Part shown: positions 55,833 through 64,000 of the stretch, one piece after another
Layout: the number at the start of each line of letters is the position of its first letter
Numbering within the stretch: position 1 is the stretch's first letter
DNA from: Cydia pomonella
Lineage: Eukaryota; Arthropoda; Insecta; Lepidoptera; Tortricidae
NCBI RefSeq assembly: GCF_033807575.1
Contig: NC_084707.1
Location: forward strand, 14,184,550-14,248,549
Length of the DNA stretch: 64,000 bases
Reading direction: 5' to 3'
Notes under the pieces: model-generated
The model's input: the letters and a program-made list of their open reading frames with translations, nothing else
Databases searched by the model: none
What the model was told of the DNA's origin: nothing
Made by a program: the position numbers and the translations under genes

Positions 55833-57362
55833 TCCTGACTGAGTGACTGACTCATCAACGCAGAGCCGAAATTTACACACTAGGTTGCATTTTTAAAGTG
55901 TACAAGAGCTAAGAAGCGATTTTGAGAAATTCAACCCCTAAGGGGGATAAAAAGAGGATAAAAAAAAATTCTGCTGTTTATTTCAATAAAAATCACATTT
56001 GATAATCTTAAACTTAACTACTAATCTTAAATTCAAAAGATTTTCAAAAGGTTTTTTTTAGGATGAAAGTTTGTATGGGGTTCAAGTTTTATTTTAAGCT
56101 AGGAATTCAAAACTTCGTGGAAATATATATTATTAAAATACAAGAAAACATATTTCAGCGTTTTTGCAAATTCATCCCCTAAGGTGGTGAAAAAGAATTC
56201 AACCGCTTTTTCACCAAGTTTGTATGGTGATAAAAAAATATTTTGAGTGCGGGACTTGAAACTCTGTACATGAGCATATTATTAAAACATAAGAAAAGTA
56301 ATTTCAGCGTTTTTAAAAATTCATCCCCTAACAGGCTTAAAAAGGGATTGAAAGTTGGAATACATTACAAATTCTTTGAAACTTCTTATAAAGGCATAAT
56401 ATAAGATAACAAAATAACATTAACTGAACGTTATTAAAAATAAAACCCCTAAAGGGGTTAAAAGGGGATGAAAGGTTGTCTTGGGGTTCAAATTTTATAG
56501 TAAGCTAGGAACTTGAAACTTCGTAGAAAGGTATTATAATCAAAGGGAAAAAAATATTTCAGCCTTTTTTTGTTTTAATTCATCCCCTAAAAGGGTTAAA
56601 ATGGGGTAGAAAGTTTGTATTAGGTTCAAATTTTATTTTAAGCGAGGAACTTGAAACTTCGTAAAAAGAGTTTTTATTAACTGATTTCAGCGTTTTTGAA
56701 AATTCGTCTCTCGAGGTGGTGAAAAAGGGGTTATAAGTTTGTGTGGAGATCAAAATGTTTTTCGAGTACGGAACTTGAAACTTTGTATATTTGCATATTA
56801 TTAAAATACTAGAAAACTACTTTCAGCGTTTATAAGAATTCAACCTCTAAGAGGGGTAAAAAGGAGATGAAATTTGAATGGGGTTCAAGTTTTATTTTAA
56901 GCTAGGTATATAAAACTTCGTTAAAAAGTATACCTATTATAAAAATACAAAAAAACTAATTTCAGTGTTTTTGAAAAGGAATACCCTAAGGTGGTGAAAA
57001 AGGGGTTCAAAATTAGTATAGAGATAAAAAAATAATCAAATGCGGAACTTGAAACTTTGTATATGCGCATATCATTTTATAGAATAAGTCATTTCAGCGT
57101 GTATAAAAATGCATCCCCTGAAGAAGTAACGAGTTGAAATTTTTAAGTAGGTAACGCAAAGCGGGCGCTACTACGGCTTGAATTACAGCAACCAACATCA
57201 AAATCCACTTGACTTAGAACTTATTATAATTTGCAAAAAAAGAAAATTAATTTCAACATTGCTTAGATATGAAAATTATAGGTACCTAACCACCTACTAA
57301 AGATGTAAAATGTTCAAGATAAGATTCCACGCGGACGAAGTCGCGGGCAACAGCAGAGCTAG
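55833..57362 (+). mobile_element. Non-autonomous Helitron built of tandem units
   Basis: The putative 5' end is TCCTGACTGAGTGACTGACT. The 3' end is a hairpin (CGCGGAC-GAA-GTCGCG, 57330-57345), then CTAG (57359-57362) followed by T, which fits the Helitron rule of a hairpin shortly before CTRR and insertion next to T. No target duplication is expected. The body consists of about nine units, each opening with a variant of AATTCATCCCCTAA. No Rep/helicase frame is present, so it depended on another Helitron. Confidence 0.72.
55920..57175 (+). repeat. Alternating A/B tandem units inside the Helitron
   Basis: Units start near 55926, 56160, 56316, 56440, 56576, 56699, 56836, 56974 and 57107. Type A reads GGGGTTAAAAGGGGATGAAA, TTCAAGTTTTATTTTAAGCT, GAACTTGAAACTTCGT. 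Type B reads GGTGGTGAAAAAGGGGTT, then GAGATCAAAA or a variant, then GCGGAACTTGAAACTTTGTA with CATATTATTAAAA. Order: A, B, A (shortened), A, A, B, A, B, partial. Unit spacing is mostly 123-156 bases (the first interval is longer), with a 270-base A-B higher-order period in places. Confidence 0.75.
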
Positions 57363-57720
57363 TATTTATATGTGTACGTATGAATCGTATGTACGTACGA
57401 TTCAAGTGTTACATTGCTGGAGTATTTGCAGTTAACGGAAAGGTAAGGATAAGATTAGGATGGAAGTAAGGTCTTGCAATTCGATAAACTTAATTATTAT
57501 ACTACGTTTTTTAGCATTAGAAAAAGGGTAACTATTCTTGCTGTGTCTTTTTATTGTGAAACACTTTTGAAAAATAAGTCACAGCAAATTATATGTAATA
57601 TGTAAACAGCAAGGGCATATAAGTGCTGTTATAATAAAAATATTTTTTTTCCCAGTACACAGCTATTTGAAAAAAAAAAACAAACTAATATTTTTGGTGC
57701 CCTGCCTGCGCGTTCCTTAC
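57363..57720. other. AT-rich non-coding spacer
   Basis: No gene. GTACGTATGAATCGTATGTACGTAC near 57374 is partly palindromic. Confidence 0.35.
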
Positions 57721-57754
57721 AAATCACATGAAAATCCTAAATTTCATGTGATTA
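57721..57754. repeat. Short hairpin
   Basis: AATCACATGAAAAT and ATTTCATGTGATT pair over about 13 bases around a short loop. No linked feature. Confidence 0.55.
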
Positions 57755-57861
57755 ACAAATAACTAGTACCATGCATGCACCATGCAACAAGTATTTAGGG
57801 TGGTGGCGAAGGATACTCCTTTTTTTCTAACTTTATTAACGTACTGTACGTAATTGATTTT

Positions 57862-58086
57862 ACAGTACATATGGTGCTACTTTCCCGCACGCGTGCGGGA
57901 ATGAGCACTGTCCGTGTATATGTCGAAACTTTAATGATCCATATGTACTGTAAAACGTTGTACGATACACGTGCGAATAGGTAATTCGCAACTCGTGTCG
58001 ATTTAAAACACTCCCTTCGATCGTGTTTTAATTTATCACCAATTCACCACTCGTTGTGAATTTCCTATTTTCTGCACTTGTATCGT
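57862..58086 (-). mobile_element. Double-palindrome MITE, copy 2
   Basis: Inverted relative to 3904-4120. First comes the small palindrome ACAGTACATATGG ... CCATATGTACTGT (57862-57951), which holds CCCGCACGCGTGCGGG. Then AAAACGTTGT, and then the large palindrome ACGATACACGTGCGAA ... TATCGT (57962-58086) with ACTCGTGTCGATTTAAAACA. Both palindromes and their spacer are conserved between the copies. Confidence 0.8.
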
Positions 58087-58879
58087 AAATAACTACCTAT
58101 TATCTTTCTTTACCTTTAATCTGTTAGTAGTACGAATTAATTTATGATGAACATGATTTCATGGATGGTTTTCTTTTGCCAACCAAGGTCACTAAAAGGT
58201 CACGTTTTATAAAGTTATACATATAGGTGCATTGTATGCGTCTCATTAAACGTATTAACTAATTAATATACTAAACCTATGTTAAAAACCATGTTACAAT
58301 CCACGTATATTATGTACATTTACTATTATAAGCATGTAGGCAACTCCAGTACCGCTAGAAAGCGCCATCTACCCTGTCCGCGACTGTGGCAAGCAGACAG
58401 TTATTGTAACCAGCGTTTGTTGCGTAAGTCGACAGTAACTACCCGTATTTTTAATTAATTAATGCCAACAAAAATGTACTATTTCCAACGTAAATAAATA
58501 TTTCAGCCGATGAACTCAAATTTCCGCCATGTCACATATTATGTAACAGTTTAGCGTCTCCTTCGGGACTTGAAAAAATAGCTTTGACTTGCCAAACGGA
58601 TATGTTTGACGGCCTCCACTGACAGGTGCATTGAACTTGAAATACTGTTAAGTATTTGGTGTCAAGGTTGAAGCACGAAGTTTGAAGCACTATTACCTGT
58701 GGCATACCGTTTTTGTGAATTATGAAAAGTGTTATCTACCAACGTGCAGAAAGCTAAACAGACTAAAGAAACATATAGCTTATTTTATAATACTGTTTTT
58801 TATTAAGAAAGGTATTACAATAGATGCGATCCCAAACTGTTTAAGATGATTACGATGAATGTCTTGAGGCATTAATAAT
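58087..58879. other. Non-coding stretch with AGCGCCATCT site
   Basis: No gene. The complement of AGATGGCGCT is at 58361-58370. CCGCTAGAAAGCGCCATCTACC holds it in a GC-balanced patch. Confidence 0.4.
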
Positions 58880-59238
58880 AAAACAATATTATAGGACATT
58901 ATTACACAAATTGACTAAGTCCCACAGTAACAACTTATCTGCTTTGCCTAAAGGTTGACTGGTAGAGAATGCCTTACGGTATTAAGTTCGCCTATTGTAC
59001 AGTGTGTTTTCTTATGTGCAATAAAGATTAAATAAATAAATAAACCCAATAAGGCTTGTGTTGTAGGTACTACAACGACATATATAATATATAAATACTT
59101 AAATACATAGAACATACACCCATGACTCAAGAACAAATATCCGTGCCATCACACAAATAAATGCCCTTACCAGGATATTAACTCTAGACCATCGGCTAGA
59201 TAGGCAGGGTCACTACCCACTAGGGCAGACCGGTCGTG
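58880..59238 (-). mobile_element. SINE, copy split by a LINE 3' end
   Basis: The outer parts match the SINE at 9341-9600: tail AATATTATAGGACATTATTA (58887-58906) and head region AAATGCCCTTACCAGGATAT ... GGGTCACTACCCACTAGG (59158-59224). The B box is degraded (TTAATATCC). Between CACAGTAA (58930) and CAATAAGGCTTGTG (59047) lies a foreign insert of about 115 bases. Confidence 0.78.
58931..59045 (+). mobile_element. LINE 3' end nested in the SINE
   Basis: ATCTGCTTTGCCTAAAGGTT, GACTGGTAGAGAATGCC, ATTAAGTTCGCC, TGTGCAATAAAG and an (AATA)n tail. It is the same 3' end as at 51187-51290 and 19930-20035, here on the plus strand. Only the last 115 bases were inserted, typical of strongly 5'-truncated LINE insertions. 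Confidence 0.78.
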
Positions 59239-59973
59239 AACATAATAATTGGAAACTATACTTAATATCAGATACATCAGGCACGAATTAATTGGCTGTT
59301 GAATGTTGATTCGTGCTACTATTCTTTAAAACAAAGCGATCGTAAATCAAGTAATTATGTAGCGTCAGGTTAATATTGTTATGGTGCAATATATTAGGAA
59401 ATATGTATAATTAATCCAGTAGCTTCGTGGGCCTCAATAAATTATCCTGGACTCGTAGATCATTCTCTATGCATTCTGGTGCTAATTAATTTAACGCTTT
59501 CTTTCTAGCAAACAAGGGGGAGTGAATGAAATTCCAAAAAGTGTAAATGAACGTGTAGTGTATAAGTTATCGCGGGGCTCATTAAACACATTCCGACGTG
59601 GCTTCATAAGCGAGCCAACAGGGCGCTCGGAAAACTCGGCCCTGTAGTTGACTAATAACGATAATATACCGGCTCCTAATAAGCTCTTTGATGAGCGTGT
59701 CGCGGTGTACCTATATAAGCTGCTTGGTCGCATGCGGTGGCCGAGATCCTGTTTGCTGACGAGCTATGAGCGAAGCGCTTTTATAATAATTGCACAAAGG
59801 ATTTTATTTTGCACCTTATACAGTTCTTAATCGAAAGGCAGTGTCTGCAGCTTGCCAAAATTTGGATCATTGTCCAATTTCATGCATGCGATATGAGAAT
59901 GCTTCTGCTAGGGCGTACTTAATTATATTTAGTTTTCTTCAAATACTTTTGAGTGAGTTTAACCGTTTTTCAA
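59239..59973. other. Non-coding stretch
   Basis: No gene. Open frames over 59491-59830 on both strands overlap and show no domain. Confidence 0.4.
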
Positions 59974-59993
59974 ATATATATATATATATATAT
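59974..59993. repeat. (AT)10 microsatellite
   Basis: Uninterrupted AT dinucleotides, followed by GTATATACGTACATAG. Confidence 0.85.
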
Positions 59994-60605
59994 GTATATA
60001 CGTACATAGTCTATGTAAAACAATGTAAGTAGTATAGAATAACACATAGGTGGGTATCAGTTCATATATCTGCTGTAGGTTAGTAAATGATTACAAGCGT
60101 AATTAATTTAGGTATATTACCTTTACATATTAATAAATGTATACCGTTGGAAAATGAAACGCTTAACTAGCGGTCGCTTTTCGCTCTAGGCTTGTTGCCT
60201 GAGTGTTTTTTATACCATTATTAATACTCTTTAGCCGTCTAGGAGCGTTCCAAGAAATATGTCGGCGGAAATATTTTTCTGATTGACTGGCTTGAACGAG
60301 TGGATTAACTTTCATACGACAAGAGAAACTTAGATATTTATTTAATTTTTAATTCATATTTAAGATGTGTATTCTATATGTGTACATATTCTCTATTTAA
60401 TGGTCATATTATTATCCCAGGCAGTGTACCTATTGAAATGTTAATATGTGATACATATTCAGAGGTTAACAAAAACCTTACAAAACTGGAGTTACTTTAA
60501 CCTTAAGTTTACATTTTGAAAGGTGTAAATCTAGATCAAAATTAGCCAACATATACTATTTTTCATTACGCAAATCCCAGTAATCTCAACCAGGAAAATG
60601 TTTAA
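59994..60605. other. AT-rich non-coding stretch
   Basis: No gene or repeat recognised. Confidence 0.35.
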
Positions 60606-60800
60606 TCTATCAATAATGAATATGATCGCCCTGTAGCAGGCGAGTGGCTCGAGTATGATGAGTGGGCCAGCGCGTAGTGCGCGGACGTCATCTCATGATA
60701 TACTCACCACATTGTGTGGTAATTTCACTCGCCCGTTTAATTGCCGGGCCACTGTGGTCTGACAGTTGTAAGATAATTTATTAAGACACCCTGATGGCGG
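60606..60800. promoter_or_regulatory. Candidate regulatory block with three Runx-type sites
   Basis: ACCACA at 60706-60711 and TGTGGT at 60715-60720 form an inverted pair three bases apart, and a third TGTGGT lies at 60753-60758. All match the TGTGGT core of Runx/Lozenge factors. Around them are GGCGAGTGGCTCGAG, GACGTCATCTCATGA (CRE-like) and GCCCGTTTAATTGCC. Unique sequence of balanced composition. Three cores in 53 bases is more than expected by chance, but the role is inference. Confidence 0.28.
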
Positions 60801-61572
60801 AGACTTGTACTAAAACTCATTCAGTCTGCTCAGTTACTTGGATTTACCAAATATAAACGCTACGCCTAATAGGCTTTAATTAAAATTAGGTGATCTAAAA
60901 TCGATTTAAAACAAAGACGACCTTGATTTTACAGTAAGTAATTACTTTAAAATTCATTTTGTTGCTTTAATATTTGAGTATGCGAAATGTTTTCCAGGAA
61001 AACATAATATCTTGAAAGCAGAGAAGAAGCATTTATAATTACAAAGAACCAACAAACCAAAGTGGCAAGAACATTTTAGATCCCTATCATTTCATTGTGA
61101 CTAATATGGTATAAACATGGAACTATTTGGCGTTGCATGCGCAATATTTTGCAATTATAACTTTCGAATGATGTAGGCATAATTGACGCCTCGCGATCAT
61201 CGATAATAGCTCCATAATCGATTAAATCCCGATGCTTGGGCATTCGATTCCCGTGCGACTCTGTGACTAATCGTTATGATGACTCTTTTTTTAGTATTTC
61301 ACAGAATGCATTCCTATTAGTACCGTCAGTTATAAAAATAATTCCGCAGGTGGCGAAGGGCAGTGGAATGTTACTCTGCTGTGATAGTTTTTACCATTCA
61401 GCATCGCGGCAACTAAATGAACTCTCAGTAACTTTAAAGTATTTTAATAGGTACTTATAGATGAATGCAGGGAAAATGGCATGAAAATTACAAGTTTAAA
61501 AGAGCTCCTTGAGATTTTAGACTTACTAATGGACACAGATTAAATGCAGATTTTGTATTTCTACGTGGTAGT
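60801..61572. other. AT-rich non-coding stretch
   Basis: No gene. The open frame at 61236-61460 has no recognisable domain. Confidence 0.4.
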
Positions 61573-61643
61573 ACATATTTGATGTTACCCCATATATTAT
61601 AATATATGTGGTAATATAATATATGGGATACCATCAAATATGT
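61573..61643. repeat. Long AT-rich hairpin, 29-bp arms
   Basis: ACATATTTGATGTTACCCCA (61573 on, arm to 61601) pairs with 61615-61643, ending ACCATCAAATATGT, with two mismatches in 29 and a 13-base loop. Could be a palindromic MITE or a hairpin RNA precursor. Confidence 0.75.
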
Positions 61644-61924
61644 ATATATTATAACTATGTCTTTCAGAGTGTCCGAAATTGTTTATAAAGTACCTATATT
61701 GTAACCTTTTTTCATAATTGCAGGAAAATTGATGGAAGAACGGATTTCTGCAATAGTACTAAAAGTGGTTCAATTTTGAGGTATTTTTTTAATATATGAA
61801 AGAGCAGACTTTGGTAATTAATAAAAGAAACATTTAATAAAGACATTATACTCCTTAAATTGAATTATGGAGAAATCTTGGTACATAAGTTTTTCAATTT
61901 AAGTATCTGAAAAGTCAACAGTCG
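61644..61924. other. Non-coding spacer
   Basis: No gene or repeat recognised. Confidence 0.35.
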
Positions 61925-61929
61925 AACAA

Positions 61930-63095
61930 AGTTAAGTTATGACAAAGTTCCCACTGATATAGTGAATTTGCCACTTAACAAGTTTAAGTCACATGCTAAG
62001 AGTAGTTTGTTAAGTAAGGCGTACTATACTGTAAATGATTTTATAGATGATAAAGATGCCTTTAAGCCAATAATAACCATACTAGTATCCAATAGAACTG
62101 ATACAAGAGAGCATCATGTTCTCACTTGATTATATTGTTTTATTTAATTTTAGATTTTGACATTTAGAGACCTTATACACCTCTAAGATTTCATTTTTAA
62201 TTGATTTTATATTTTAAGATACCTATACCTATGTTTAATGTTTCTGACTCTTAGAGACCTTTACATCTCTAAGTCAATTTAAATTTAAGTTTTTAATTTA
62301 TTTATTTATAGGTAGGCATACTCGTTACGAATATTATGTGGCGCTATGCCGTCTTGAATGTAATATACAAGCACAAATGTTGCATCTCACTGTTTTTTTT
62401 TATATTTTAATACAGCCCGGTAGCTTGAATATGTCATGCTCGCTTAAATGTCTTTGCTTACGGTGGCGTCGTTGATCGGGTCGCCACTTTCCCGAATGAA
62501 GGTTGAGGGAGGCGATGGCTGAGATAAGCGTCATACTCGTGAACGGGTGCTGTTTGTGGAGACCGGTCTGTTTAAGCACGGGCTACATCTCCTCCTTCTT
62601 CCTCGCGTTGTCCCGGCATTTTGCCACGGCTCATGGGAGCCTGGGGTCCGCTTGACAACTAATCCCAAGATTTGGCGAAGGCACTAGTTTTTACGAAAGC
62701 GACTGCCATCTGACCTTCCAACCCAGAGGGTAAACTAGGCTACATGTTATGTTGTAAGTATGTAACTTTACTTTTGAGTGGCATTAAGTTAGACACTACA
62801 TTCGGTCCTTGATGTCTGTTTATTCATTTTATGTCTTTTAATTATTTATATAAGAATTCAAGCCTTGGATACCCTTTACATCTCTAAAGAATTTTAGTAT
62901 TTGTTGTTTGTATTTTTTATCATAGTTTTTTTGTGTAATACGACATTTAGAGACTGTACACATCTCTAATAAAGTATCTAATATTTCATTGATTACCTTA
63001 TTGTAATTGTATTTTATTATTTTTATGATTGTAATTTGACATGTAAAAGTGCCCCTGTGGCCTATTTGCTGAATAAATGTTTGTTTGTTTGTCAA
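61930..63095 (+). pseudogene. 5'-truncated LINE with long 3' region
   Basis: The first 150 bases encode YDKVPTDIVNLPLNKFKSHA, then KSSLLSKAYYTVNDFIDD, the C-terminal end typical of lepidopteran LINE polymerases (NKFK...L..KAYY.V.D...D). The catalytic domains are missing. A long 3' region follows, ending GACATGTAAAAGTGCCCCTG, GGCCTATTTGCTGAATAAAT and (GTTT)n, a 3' end I recall as very abundant in moths and butterflies. Stem-loops of the form TTAGAGA...TCTCTAA recur in it. A GC-rich block (62440-62760) may be part of the UTR or a separate insert. The 85-codon minus-strand frame at 62838-63095 is only a shadow of this UTR. Confidence 0.78.
62440..62760 (+). repeat. GC-rich conserved lepidopteran block inside the LINE 3' region
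   Basis: ACGGTGGCGTCGTTGATCGG, CTCCTCCTTCTTCCTCGCGT, GTCCCGGCATTTTGCCACGG, GAGCCTGGGGTCCGCTTGAC and TCTGACCTTCCAACCCAGAG. This order is one I recall from many lepidopteran sequences. It is much richer in GC than its neighbours. Confidence 0.6.
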
Positions 63096-64000
63096 ACGGG
63101 TAACCGATCACAATTACATGAACAGTTTTTTATTCAAACTATTAATGATTAAAGTCTTGCTAAAAAAGTTAACTACCCTAAAATTTTTCTAATAATGGGT
63201 ACAATCTAATTACTAAAAATACATAATTCCTACGCGACCTACTCATGTGTTTCATAATCATTAAACAATGTTAAATAAATGTTCTGACCTTTTCTAAAAC
63301 ATATTTTATTAAAATAAAATAAAATGTATTTATAAATAGTCAATACTGATGTTATATTAAGCACTGTCAAGCTCTCGTTTTAATACAATGCCATAAATTA
63401 TGTGATAAAATTAAGTGGCGTCAGACAACAGAAGTCATGAAATGACTTAAGTCGGAGTTAACAACATAATGCGTGCTTTTAGACTTTTTGTTGACACGAC
63501 ACAGCCACGGCATTTCCTGCTACCGTATGATATTAAAAAAGAAATAACGGAAATATGAACCTTAGCTCTAGTTATTAACGTGCTTGACTCAGTGGCACGG
63601 TGTTATAAGTATAATTTATTTTTTATTAACTGATGATAAATTTACGTTATGATGAATTAAATTTTGACGATATAGATACCTAACAGTTTCTTAATATGTG
63701 AAGTATTTACGAATAGACTATGCCAGGCGCCTATAACAAAACGCCTGACGTAAAAAACTTCATGAATGGCTCAGACTAACAAACGGCTTAGTTAGCCCTG
63801 AGAACTACACTATACATAGGCGATGCGCTTTGCCCCATAATTATCCAAAGCCTATCAATGCAGATACACATGACAAACTACAAGGAAGTGTCCAATTAGG
63901 CATTGGTCAGGTATCGTATGCGATAATTCCGCGAGTGCAATTGATTCCACGTCTGCTGATAGCAGCTGGATGTTGTCTAGCGTTATCAGATCGACGCGCG
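63096..64000. other. AT-rich non-coding stretch
   Basis: No gene or repeat recognised up to the window end. Confidence 0.4.

Noticed and set aside
55833..57362. Regularly spaced repeats as a CRISPR array
   Set aside because: Units are 120-230 bases apart, diverged and lie in a Helitron; no spacers or cas genes; eukaryotic DNA.
1..64000. Known conserved miRNAs (let-7, miR-10, iab-4, miR-1, bantam, miR-2, miR-9 and similar)
   Set aside because: I looked for their mature sequences by eye and found none; the hairpins reported do not match them.

Overview
This window looks like nuclear DNA of a moth or butterfly (Lepidoptera). It is AT-rich, full of short TAGGTACCTAC-like motifs, and carries several repeats I recognise as common in lepidopteran genomes: a tRNA-headed SINE with a GGTAAGGGCATTTATT-type junction, LINE 3' ends of the type TGACTGGTAGAGAATGCC...GTGCAATAAAG, and a tandem-repeat Helitron ending in a GCGGACGAAGTCGCG hairpin plus CTAG. 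No CRISPR array, operon, rRNA gene, intact tRNA gene or complete host protein gene was found on either strand. Every protein-like stretch I could recognise belongs to a decayed retroelement, apart from one weak uncharacterised fragment at 18664-18894. The window is therefore best read as intergenic DNA or the inside of a very large intron. Family names for transposons rest on sequence features and memory, with no database search.

Layout. 1-3640: a three-unit tandem repeat (736-930), a dispersed repeat (1161-1257) whose partner lies at 45445-45545, and a common lepidopteran repeat near 2 kb. 3643-5483: a 1.84-kb hAT-type element with an exact 8-bp target duplication and other palindromic elements nested inside. 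5.5-13 kb: low-complexity and unique DNA, a 135-bp TA-flanked MITE, a GC-rich block ending in C16, a near-complete SINE and two CpG-dense clusters (11.6-12.4 kb). 14-24 kb: several long hairpins, a second copy of the TA-flanked MITE, another CpG cluster and LINE tails. 24-28.3 kb: a LINE 3' end, a GC-rich TE-like block and a heavily mutated LINE with reverse transcriptase and RNase H. 30-36 kb: a repeat fragment, a Harbinger-type MITE with TTA duplication, and another MITE beside a LINE end. 37.2-39.1 kb: two different 5'-truncated LINEs on the minus strand, each with candidate target duplications. 39.2-40.3 kb: a common repeat interrupted by a perfect 203-bp hAT MITE. 41-50 kb: mostly unique DNA with scattered repeats. 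50.9-52 kb: two more LINE pieces. 54.9-57.4 kb: a LINE/SINE-like tail, a MITE and a Helitron built of about nine alternating A/B repeat units. 57.8-59.3 kb: an inverted second copy of the double palindrome and a SINE split by a LINE tail. 61.5-63.1 kb: a 29-bp-arm hairpin and a 5'-truncated LINE whose 3' region carries repeated stem-loop motifs.

No genes here work together in a pathway. What can be read is insertion history: at least four nested insertions, target-site duplications of 2, 3, 8 and 10 bp that suggest TA-type, Harbinger, hAT and LINE mechanisms, and several families present in two or more copies. Between the repeats lie mixed-composition unique blocks (about 6.4-6.8, 22.6-22.9, 41.0-41.4, 52.8-53.1 and 60.6-60.8 kb) with clustered transcription-factor-like motifs. 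These are candidate regulatory DNA only; the sequence alone cannot prove it. I found no convincing new multi-gene system.
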